Part shown: positions 1 to 5,439 of the stretch, piece by piece | Position numbering within the stretch: position 1 is the stretch's first letter | How the letters are laid out: every line of letters starts with the position of its first letter | DNA from: Pseudomonadota bacterium | Lineage (GTDB): Bacteria; Pseudomonadota; Alphaproteobacteria; Thalassobaculales; Thalassobaculaceae | DNA length: 8,128 bases | Assembly: GCA_027623845.1 (NCBI GenBank) | Contig: JAQBUJ010000118.1 | Location: 1 to 8,128 of the forward strand | Direction: 5' to 3' | The notes under the pieces: generated by a model | Seen by the model: the letters and a program-made list of their open reading frames with translations, nothing else | The model's database searches: none | What the model was told of the DNA's origin: nothing | Translations under genes and position numbers: made by a program

Positions 1-5
1 GGCAA

Positions 6-515
6 TCATGCCGCCGTTGCGCGGAAAATCCACCTATCCCAACTGTTCAGTTTTCCCGAACCACCTCTGGCCGTGCGATACCGCTCAACCTGCGCAGCGA
101 CGGCCGGATCGCCGGATGCCTGCACCAGTTCAAGCTGCTGGCTGGCCTCCGCCAAACTGTCGAGCCGGATCAGCACCGCCGTATAGAATAAGCGCACCAC
201 GGCCAGATCCGGTTGGATCAAGAGAATGCGTTCCAAGGTCGCCGACGCACCCTTGATATTGCCGTCCTGGACCTGCTGACGGGCGAAGCGAAAGTTGAGT
301 GAAATGTTGTCGGGGTCCTTCAGGATCTCGCGATACTCGATCCGTGCTGGCTCCCTTGCCTCTCCAGGGGCCTCTACCGGGGCCGCTCCCGGCGCTTTTG
401 CCTGCGCCAATCCTTCAGTAGTCCAGCCGGTGATCGCCCATGGAAACAGCAAAAAAGCCGCCAGCAACCATGCCAACCGCCCACGCCACCGTGCGTTCCC
501 CCATGGAAACCCCAT
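6..515 (-). CDS. Exported TPR-repeat protein, short, divergent from the T2SS operon
   Basis: The product is about 169 residues when started at the ATG at 515-513, with an AGGGG-type ribosome site about 11 bases upstream. The frame stays open back to 635, but that extra 40-residue stretch does not look like protein and covers the intergenic region. Residues 1-39 form a Sec-type signal: an Arg-rich start, a hydrophobic run (LAWLLAAFLLFPWAI) and a likely cut after GLAQA. A Pro/Ala/Glu-rich linker follows, then a helical region (about 60-145) with TPR-like spacing, for example LNFRFARQQVQDGNIKGA and ATLERILLIQPDLA. This resembles the N-terminal part of proteobacterial TPR proteins that continue into an outer-membrane beta-barrel. 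Here a TGA at 8-6 ends the protein soon after the TPR region. It may be a genuine small periplasmic TPR protein or a truncated one. A link to secretion is suggested only by its position. Confidence 0.7.
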   Translation of the reverse strand: MGFPWGNARWRGRLAWLLAAFLLFPWAITGWTTEGLAQAKAPGAAPVEAPGEAREPARIEYREILKDPDNISLNFRFARQQVQDGNIKGASATLERILLIQPDLAVVRLFYTAVLIRLDSLAEASQQLELVQASGDPAVAAQVERYRTARGGSGKLNSWDRWIFRATAA

Positions 516-542
516 GAATATCCAACCCCTACAATAGATTAA

Positions 543-557
543 GGGGCATTCTGCCCC
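543..557. promoter_or_regulatory. Perfect inverted repeat GGGGCA-TTC-TGCCCC
   Basis: The two 6-base arms are exact reverse complements separated by 3 bases. The repeat lies about 28 bases upstream of the TPR gene start. No T-tract follows on either strand, so it is not a standard rho-independent terminator. It could be an operator or a hairpin in the TPR gene leader. The symmetry is seen; the function is inferred. Confidence 0.4.
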
Positions 558-559
558 GG

Positions 560-576
560 TATTGGAGCGGCCAATA
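560..576. promoter_or_regulatory. Perfect inverted repeat TATTGG-AGCGG-CCAATA
   Basis: The 6-base arms are perfectly symmetrical around a 5-base centre, a geometry common in dimeric repressor sites. The site lies 2 bases from the neighbouring inverted repeat. It overlaps a weak candidate -10 (TCCAAT on the - strand, 566-561) that sits 17 bases from a candidate -35 (TTGGAA, 589-584). Each hexamer matches the sigma70 consensus at only 4 of 6 positions, so the promoter reading is weak. Confidence 0.35.
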
Positions 577-644
577 AGCCAGATTCCAACCGAACGAGCA
601 ACGGTGAACTCCAACAATTTCGTGGGGTTTCGCACCTGCGGCGA

Positions 645-673
645 TTGAACCCGTCCCGCAGAACAGCAATAAT
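645..673 (+). promoter_or_regulatory. Candidate sigma70-like promoter of the gsp operon
   Basis: TTGAAC (645-650) and AATAAT (668-673) are separated by exactly 17 bases and match the sigma70 consensus at 4/6 and 5/6 positions. Transcription would begin near 680 and leave a leader of about 20 bases before the gspE ATG at 699. The location also argues against the upstream in-frame TTG at 645 as the gspE start, because that codon would lie inside the promoter. Confidence 0.45.
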
Positions 674-698
674 CGGCTCGAATTGTACTGGAGCGGCA

Positions 699-2357
699 AT
701 GGTCGAGACCGCCGAATTCTCGGATGTTCTCCTAAACCGGGGATTGATCGATCTACAGGCTGCCACCGCGACCCGGCGGCTGATGGAGGAGTCCGGCGAA
801 AGCCTGCATGTGCTGCTGACTCGCCAAGGTCTGGTTGACGAACGTGACATGGCCCTGGCGCTCGCTGATCACCTTAAGTTGCCGCTCGCCGCCGCCGCGT
901 CATTTCCGGTCTCCGCCATCCAGGCCGGCGGCGTCAGCGTCCCGTTCCTGCGCCGGGCACGGGTGCTGCCCCTGAGCGAAGATGACGCCTGCCTGAGCGT
1001 CGCCATGGCTGATCCGCTGGATAGCAACACCATTCGATCTCTGCGGATACTGGTCGGTAAACCCATCACCGTACAGGTCGCGGTGCCCGCCGACATAGAT
1101 CGGACGCTGGACAGGCTTTATGGCCCGGCACGATCCGCGACCAGCAGCAAAACCGAAACAGCCCGGCGCGGCGAGGACGCGGCAAGCGATGCGCCGGCGA
1201 TCCGCGCCGTCGACGCGCTGATCGCCCGGGCGATCGCCCATGGAGCCTCCGATCTACATATCGAGCCACACGGCGACGGCATCCGCGTGCGCTACCGGAT
1301 CGATGGCCATCTCATTGAGCTTGGCGCCGCGCCGGAAAACTATCTGGCGGCGATGTTGATCAGCCGGATCAAGGTCCTCGCCGATCTCAATATCGCTGAA
1401 AAGCGCCTGCCCCAGGATGGTCGCGCCAGCCTGACGATCCAAGGCCGGGCCGTCGATATCCGGGTTTCAACGGTACCCACTCTGGGCGGTGAAAGCGTGG
1501 TGCTGCGGCTTCTCGACCAGACGGCGGCGCCGCGCGATATCGACCAACTTGGGCTCTCAACCCCGGTTTTGTCGGCCCTGGCTCAGGCTCTGACGGCTCC
1601 CAACGGGCTGGTGTTGGCGACCGGCCCCACCGGCAGCGGCAAGACAACCACGCTTTATGGAGCGCTGGGGCGGATCAACGCCGCCAGCCGGAAAATTCTC
1701 ACCGTCGAGGACCCTATCGAATATCGGCTTTCCGGGATCAACCAAATTCAGGTCAATGCCCGGATCGGCCTCGGCTTTCCAACCCTTTTGCGGTCTATCG
1801 TTCGCCAGGACCCGGACATCATCATGGTTGGCGAAATTCGCGATGAGGAAACCGCGCGACTGGCGGCGCAGGCCTCGCTCACCGGACATCTGGTGCTTTC
1901 CTCACTGCACACCAACGACGCGGCAAGCGGGATCACCCGGCTGCTCGACATGGGGATCGAACCCTATCTGTTGACCGCATCATTGCGCGCGGTCCTGGCG
2001 CAGCGTCTGGTGCGCCGGCTCTGCCCGAGCTGCAAGGCCTCGCGTCAGATCACTGACGAGGAGCGGGCGTTACTTGGTCCGAACGGGCAAGACCTCATCG
2101 AGGTTTGCGAGCCGGTTGGCTGCGCCGCCTGCCACGACACCGGTTATGCCGGCCGGTTGGTCTTATCGGAAATCCTGGTGATGACACCGGCGCTTCGACA
2201 AGCCGTGACCGATGGCGCCGGGCTCAGCCAATTGCGCGCCCTTGCCGCCGACGGCACAGCTGGCGGCAGCTTATTGGATAGCGGTATCGCTAATCTGCGG
2301 GCTCGGGAGACCAGCCTGGCCGAAATCATCGCTGCGACGGGCATGGACGGCGGATGA
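699..2357 (+). CDS. gspE: Type II secretion ATPase GspE
   Basis: This 552-residue cytoplasmic hexameric ATPase powers pseudopilus assembly. The ATG at 699 was chosen because GGAG sits 6 bases upstream; the in-frame TTG at 645 has no such site and lies in the candidate promoter. Residues 7-140 resemble the GspE/MshE N-terminal domain (FSDVLLNRGLI, then the MADPLDSNTIRSL block). The ATPase core has Walker A GPTGSGKT at 309-316, an Asp box with TVEDPIEYRLSG at about 340-350, Walker B DPDIIMVGEIRDEE with D371 and E379, and a His box TGHLVLSSLHTND. A C-terminal zinc motif has Cys442/445 and Cys475/478, with an extra Cys470. The length and all catalytic motifs are normal for the family. Its stop overlaps the gspF start by four bases (ATGA). 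PilB-type pilus ATPases are related, but the pseudopilin, GspL, GspM and GspD neighbours settle the assignment. Confidence 0.96.
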   Translation: MVETAEFSDVLLNRGLIDLQAATATRRLMEESGESLHVLLTRQGLVDERDMALALADHLKLPLAAAASFPVSAIQAGGVSVPFLRRARVLPLSEDDACLSVAMADPLDSNTIRSLRILVGKPITVQVAVPADIDRTLDRLYGPARSATSSKTETARRGEDAASDAPAIRAVDALIARAIAHGASDLHIEPHGDGIRVRYRIDGHLIELGAAPENYLAAMLISRIKVLADLNIAEKRLPQDGRASLTIQGRAVDIRVSTVPTLGGESVVLRLLDQTAAPRDIDQLGLSTPVLSALAQALTAPNGLVLATGPTGSGKTTTLYGALGRINAASRKILTVEDPIEYRLSGINQIQVNARIGLGFPTLLRSIVRQDPDIIMVGEIRDEETARLAAQASLTGHLVLSSLHTNDAASGITRLLDMGIEPYLLTASLRAVLAQRLVRRLCPSCKASRQITDEERALLGPNGQDLIEVCEPVGCAACHDTGYAGRLVLSEILVMTPALRQAVTDGAGLSQLRALAADGTAGGSLLDSGIANLRARETSLAEIIAATGMDGG

Positions 2358-3448
2358 GTGATTTAGACCGACCGGTCTCCCCGATAGGCGCGCCGGACCA
2401 CCCCTTGCGTCAGCCGCTCATTCGGCGCGTGAAACGCCGGCATATCCAGGCGTTCATGCGCCAATGCGCGACCTTGCTGACGGCGGGATTGTCGATCGAT
2501 CGAGCCATGGAACTGCTGTCACGCCAGCACGACGCCCCGGCGCTTGCGGGATTGGCCGGCGCGGTCGCCGATCGCATTCGACACGGCGGCTCATTATCCG
2601 AAGCAATGGCGGCGGAGCCTGGCGTTTTCGATGATCTCGACATCTCCGTGATCACCGCGGCCGAGACCTCCGGGCGGATGGGCGAGGCGATGAGCCGGTT
2701 GGCGGAGCATCATGAACGGCGCGACGCGGTGTCCCAAAAAATCCGTTCGGCGTTGGTTTATCCCTTAGTCCTGGTGGTCGCGGCGGCGGTGGCGATAACC
2801 GTGCTATTCGTCGTCGTCGTCCCAGGCTTGGCGCCTTTGCTCGCCGGCGCCGAAGCGGATCTGCCGGCCACGACCCGGGCGGTCCTGGCGATCTCGCACT
2901 TCCTCCTGCTGTATGGCTGGATCATCCCCGCCGTACTGCTGGCTTTGCTGCTGGCCAACGCTTTGCCGCAAGGCCGCCGGGCCCGAGACCGTTTCTGCAT
3001 GTCGCTGCCGATCATCGGGCCCCTATGGGCGAAGATCGAGACCGAGCGCTGGGAACGCGGCCTCGGCATCCTGTTGGCCAATGGGGTGGTCCTGCCCGAG
3101 GCGGTTCGGGTGATCGCCGGGAGTTTCTCGAACCAGACATTGAGAGCATCCGGCGCACGTATCGCGACCGCCATCCCCGAGGGGCGCGGGTTGGCGGTGC
3201 TGATGGCCGAATGCGGCTGTTTTCCTGCCATCGCAGTGCATTTGGTTCGCGTTGGCGAAGAAACCGGCGGTCTTGACGCGATGCTCATACAAGCCGCCAA
3301 CTATCAACGCGACGAGGTGGAACACACTCTAACCCGGCTGATCGGTCTGATTGAGCCGGTGCTGATCCTGGTGCTCGGCCTGACCGTCGCCGGGGTCGTT
3401 TTCGCCTTGCTGGCGACAGTCGCCAGTCTGAGCGAGGCGTTGGTATAG
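2354..3448 (+). CDS. gspF: Type II secretion inner-membrane platform protein GspF
   Basis: This 364-residue protein forms the inner-membrane platform that couples GspE to pseudopilin insertion. It has the family's two repeated helical domains. The first, about 32-133, opens with IQAFMRQCATLLTAGLSIDR and contains ITAAETSGRMGEAMSRLAEH. The second, about 233-330, contains LLANGVVLPEA and LVRVGEETGGLDAML. Three membrane segments are visible at about 135-158, 177-203 and 330-358. Typical GspF proteins are near 400 residues and carry some 60 residues before the first domain, whereas this one has only about 30, so the extreme N-terminal part is reduced. The start overlaps the gspE stop as ATGA, and no upstream extension is possible without running through gspE. 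The next gene, gspI, begins 2 bases after the stop. Confidence 0.95.
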   Translation: MSDLDRPVSPIGAPDHPLRQPLIRRVKRRHIQAFMRQCATLLTAGLSIDRAMELLSRQHDAPALAGLAGAVADRIRHGGSLSEAMAAEPGVFDDLDISVITAAETSGRMGEAMSRLAEHHERRDAVSQKIRSALVYPLVLVVAAAVAITVLFVVVVPGLAPLLAGAEADLPATTRAVLAISHFLLLYGWIIPAVLLALLLANALPQGRRARDRFCMSLPIIGPLWAKIETERWERGLGILLANGVVLPEAVRVIAGSFSNQTLRASGARIATAIPEGRGLAVLMAECGCFPAIAVHLVRVGEETGGLDAMLIQAANYQRDEVEHTLTRLIGLIEPVLILVLGLTVAGVVFALLATVASLSEALV

Positions 3449-3450
3449 GT

Positions 3451-3867
3451 GTGAAAACGCGGCGCCGGACTGACAATATGACACGCCGCCGCCAAGCCGG
3501 TTTCACCCTCTTGGAGGTACTGGTCGCTCTGGTTATCGTCGCCTTGGCGATAACCGCCGCCTTGCAATCAAGCTCGCTCTCGATAAACGCCGCCACCAAA
3601 TCCTCGGACGCAACGCGGGCGGCGTTGCAGGCCCGGTCGCTGTTGGCGGAGTTCGGGGTCAGTCGGGAACTGAAAGTCGGCGCCCTATCAGGCCACCTGG
3701 CGCCGAACGCCACCTGGACCGCACACATAACCGAGCGTCCTTCTCCGACCCCTCTCCTGCAAGCCTATGAGATCGTCCTTGGCGTAACCTTTGGGGCATC
3801 GCGGGTGGTTCTGCAAACCCTCCGGCTGACGCCTACAGGGGCTGTACCAAGCAGAAACACGCCATGA
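3451..3867 (+). CDS. gspI: Type II secretion minor pseudopilin GspI
   Basis: This is a minor pseudopilin that helps form the pseudopilus tip complex with GspJ and GspK. The prepilin signal is clear: RRRQAG followed by FTLLEVLVALVIVAL, with cleavage after the glycine, a new N-terminal Phe and Glu at mature position +5. The rest is small and lacks a long globular domain, as expected for GspI. Two starts are possible. GTG at 3451 follows the gspF stop by 2 bases and gives 138 residues with a 17-residue leader. ATG at 3478 gives 129 residues with a more typical 8-residue leader, MTRRRQAG. Neither has a good ribosome site; I kept 3451 for likely coupling to gspF. The mature protein is the same either way. 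The assignment to GspI rather than GspG or GspH rests on size, the LEVLVAL leader and its place before GspJ and GspK. Confidence 0.9.
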   Translation: MKTRRRTDNMTRRRQAGFTLLEVLVALVIVALAITAALQSSSLSINAATKSSDATRAALQARSLLAEFGVSRELKVGALSGHLAPNATWTAHITERPSPTPLLQAYEIVLGVTFGASRVVLQTLRLTPTGAVPSRNTP

Positions 3868-4412
3868 GACAGGCTGGATTCACCCTTCTGGAAGTGCTCG
3901 TCGGCCTCACCCTCATGGGGTTGCTGGCGGTCCTATTGGGAGGCGGGTTGCGCACCGGGCTCGATGTTACCGGGCGGCTCGACACACGGTCCGAGCAAAC
4001 CGCCGAGCTGATCCGTGGGCATCGGGCGTTTCGCGGGCTGATCGAATCGGCTTTTCCCCTGCGCTCAACCGACGCCCACGGCGCCACTTTGCGCTTTCAA
4101 GGCGAGGCGAAATCCCTGCAACTGGTCGGACCGGCAGCGGTTGACCAGATCGGCGGCTTGAGCGCACAAGGGATTCGTCTTGCCGAGGACGGCGCTCTGG
4201 TTATCACCGGCGCCCGTGGATGGCAGCGCCGGATCGCCGTCCTGCCAAAGGACGCCGCGCTGTCCTATTTCGGTGCGCCGGAGCCAAATAGGCGACCGCG
4301 ATGGCTTAACCAATGGCGCGATCAACCCAGCTTCCCGCTGCTGGTACGGCTCCGGGCCCAGGGCTGGCCCACCGCCATCGCACGCCCACGCTTGCGCCAG
4401 GCGGTCCGATGA
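3864..4412 (+). CDS. gspJ: Type II secretion minor pseudopilin GspJ
   Basis: This 182-residue minor pseudopilin has a very short leader, MRQAG, cut before FTLLEVLVGLTLMGLLAVL, with Glu at mature +5. The hydrophobic helix continues into an amphipathic stretch (LRTGLDVTGRLDTRSEQTAEL) and then a beta-rich globular domain. The late part, ALSYFGAPEPNRRPRWLNQW followed by QPSFPLLVRLRAQG, fits the GspJ pattern of an aromatic-Gly strand, Trp-rich turn and final Pro-Leu strand. It is slightly shorter than many GspJ proteins (about 200). The start forms an ATGA overlap with gspI and the end forms another with gspK. GspJ is expected to bind GspI and GspK at the pseudopilus tip. GspH is the alternative, but the Trp-rich C-terminal pattern and the position directly before gspK favour GspJ. 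Confidence 0.88.
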   Translation: MRQAGFTLLEVLVGLTLMGLLAVLLGGGLRTGLDVTGRLDTRSEQTAELIRGHRAFRGLIESAFPLRSTDAHGATLRFQGEAKSLQLVGPAAVDQIGGLSAQGIRLAEDGALVITGARGWQRRIAVLPKDAALSYFGAPEPNRRPRWLNQWRDQPSFPLLVRLRAQGWPTAIARPRLRQAVR

Positions 4413-5224
4413 TCCGCAAAACCCGCCGCATACAGGAATCAGAGCCTGAGGCGGGCATGGCGCTGGTGCTGGTTCTCGGCGGTCTTATCGTACTTTCCGT
4501 CATCTCCATCGGCCTCTTGTCGCTCGCCAGCCGCGCGGTCACCGTCGGCACGGTCGAGGTTGACCGGGCCCGCGCGACCGCACTGGTCGAGGGCGCCATC
4601 GAGGCGGCGACGCTTGCTTTGTTCGCGCCGGACGGACGCCTGCGGTTCCAGAAGACAGGTGGCGAAGGCGTCATGGACGTCGCCGGCCAGCCGATCACCG
4701 TCCGGGTGCGCGACGCTTGCGGCCTCTGGGACTTGAACCAGGGTGATCCCGCGATCTTTTCACGCTTGCTAAAACGCCTAGGCGCCGCCGATCCGGCGCT
4801 GAGCGTCGACGCCCTCATCGCCGCCCGAGGGGTGGAGGCCGGTTTATTGTCGGTCGACCAGCTCCGAGGCCTGCCGGGGATCGACGCTGATCTGTTTCGG
4901 GCACTGCGCTCCAACGTCACGGTCAATTGTCGCGCCGACCGGGTCGACCCCGATTTCGCCTCCACCGCGCTGCTCACGGCAATTCCCGGCCTGACGCCGG
5001 ATCAAGCTGAGATGATTATCCGACAACGCCGGGAGGGGTTGGTCGATCCGCCCCTTCTCGCCTCGTCCTCGGCTTATCTGGCCCCCGGCCCCGGTCAAAC
5101 CTATGAAATCACCGCAGCCAAAGCGTTTGGTCCGGGCAGCCGGGTGTTCCGCCGGGCTGAGATCACCTTGACCCACCAACCCAAAGCCCCCTATCGGGTG
5201 CTAACCTGGTCGAGGCTGGAGTAA
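4409..5224 (+). CDS. gspK: Type II secretion minor pseudopilin GspK
   Basis: This 271-residue protein is the large tip pseudopilin of the T2SS. The ATG at 4409 overlaps the gspJ stop as ATGA; an in-frame ATG at 4313 would lie deep inside gspJ and precede the prepilin leader, so it was rejected. The leader ends EAG16, followed by MALVLVLGGLIVLSVISIGL. Position +5 is Leu rather than Glu, which is normal for GspK. The conserved turn LWDLNQGD is at 107-113. Two helix-hairpin-helix-like segments follow, at about 133-165 (LRGLPGIDADLFRAL) and 185-207 (TAIPGLTPDQAEMII), as in the GspK alpha-helical domain. Cys104 and Cys174 could form a disulfide. It is somewhat shorter than many GspK proteins (about 300). 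A 77-base gap follows before the apparent start of gspL. Confidence 0.93.
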   Translation: MIRKTRRIQESEPEAGMALVLVLGGLIVLSVISIGLLSLASRAVTVGTVEVDRARATALVEGAIEAATLALFAPDGRLRFQKTGGEGVMDVAGQPITVRVRDACGLWDLNQGDPAIFSRLLKRLGAADPALSVDALIAARGVEAGLLSVDQLRGLPGIDADLFRALRSNVTVNCRADRVDPDFASTALLTAIPGLTPDQAEMIIRQRREGLVDPPLLASSSAYLAPGPGQTYEITAAKAFGPGSRVFRRAEITLTHQPKAPYRVLTWSRLE

Positions 5225-5301
5225 GTGGTTTCGCGATCCCGCTGTGAAACGGTAAAGTCCCTGGATCGGCTGGGGCGCGGCCCCGCACGGGTGCGGCATT
5301 C
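5225..5301 (+). promoter_or_regulatory. gspK-gspL gap with GC-rich hairpins
   Basis: This is the only sizeable untranslated gap in an operon whose other junctions overlap or nearly touch. It contains GGGGC-GCG-GCCCC (5272-5284) and CCGCAC-GG-GTGCGG (5283-5296), which share two bases and so could compete. A looser GTTTC/GAAAC pair lies at 5228-5250. No T-tract follows, so a standard terminator is unlikely. The second hairpin ends 5 bases before the ATG at 5302 and no clear ribosome site is visible, so it could affect gspL translation or mark an mRNA processing point. The structure is seen; the role is inferred. Confidence 0.4.
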
Positions 5302-5342
5302 ATGAGCATGATCCTGACACTTTTCTTCGACTGGGGCGCGGC
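5270..5342 (+). repeat. 12-base direct repeat around the gspL start
   Basis: CTGGGGCGCGGC occurs at 5270-5281 and again at 5331-5342, 61 bases apart. The first copy is in the gap before gspL and forms part of a hairpin; the second lies inside the displaced gspL N-terminal frame. The flanking bases differ. It may be chance in GC-rich DNA, but it sits next to the apparent frameshift. Confidence 0.35.
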
Positions 5343-5439
5343 GCTGCGCAACAGCCTACCGGGCCGGGTCCAACGGCTTATGCGGTTATTCAGCCCGATG
5401 GCGATGGCTGGGCGCTTTTCCAAGCCCGTGGCGGCATGA
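5302..5439 (+). pseudogene. gspL: Displaced N-terminal reading frame of gspL (apparent -1 frameshift)
   Basis: A 45-codon frame begins at ATG 5302 (MSMILTLFFDWGAALRNSL, then PGRVQRLMRLF) and ends at TGA 5437-5439. This looks like the start of alphaproteobacterial GspL/PilN-type proteins: a short hydrophobic helix followed by a Leu-Pro-Arg-rich segment. The continuation, however, appears in the frame one base back: TAYAVIQPDGDGWALFQARG (about 5376-5435) runs without a stop straight into the intact gspL frame at 5436. Joining the two needs one missing base or a -1 slip, probably between about 5361 and 5392. The rejoined protein would be about 331 residues. The alternative is a small separate ORF coupled to gspL through the ATGA at 5436-5439. 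A sequencing error, a real mutation and programmed slippage cannot be told apart here. Confidence 0.6.

Larger units (their letters stand above)
516..698. other. Divergent intergenic region between the TPR gene and gspE
   Basis: These 183 bases separate two divergently read genes and should hold both promoters. The region contains two adjacent perfect inverted repeats (543-557 and 560-576), a plausible + strand promoter (645-673), and a near-repeat of one inverted-repeat half over the gspE ribosome site. I see no convincing RNA gene and no T-run terminator. Confidence 0.6.

Noticed and set aside
543..557. Rho-independent terminator
   Set aside because: The stem is perfect, but no T-tract follows on either strand and it lies upstream of both neighbouring genes, not downstream.
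516..635. N-terminal extension of the TPR protein to an ATG at 635
   Set aside because: The added stretch precedes a complete signal peptide, reads as non-protein-like sequence and would use up the divergent regulatory region.
645..698. In-frame TTG start extending gspE by 18 residues
   Set aside because: It lacks a ribosome site, overlaps the best promoter candidate, and the added residues do not resemble a GspE N terminus; the ATG at 699 has GGAG at good spacing.
4313..4408. In-frame ATG start extending gspK by 32 residues
   Set aside because: It lies inside gspJ and would put a long Pro-rich tail before the prepilin leader; the ATGA overlap at 4409 fits the operon pattern.
4306..4977. 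- strand open frame of 223 codons opposite gspJ and gspK
   Set aside because: Low-complexity Ser/Arg/Thr composition and full overlap with strong + strand pseudopilin genes mark it as a shadow.
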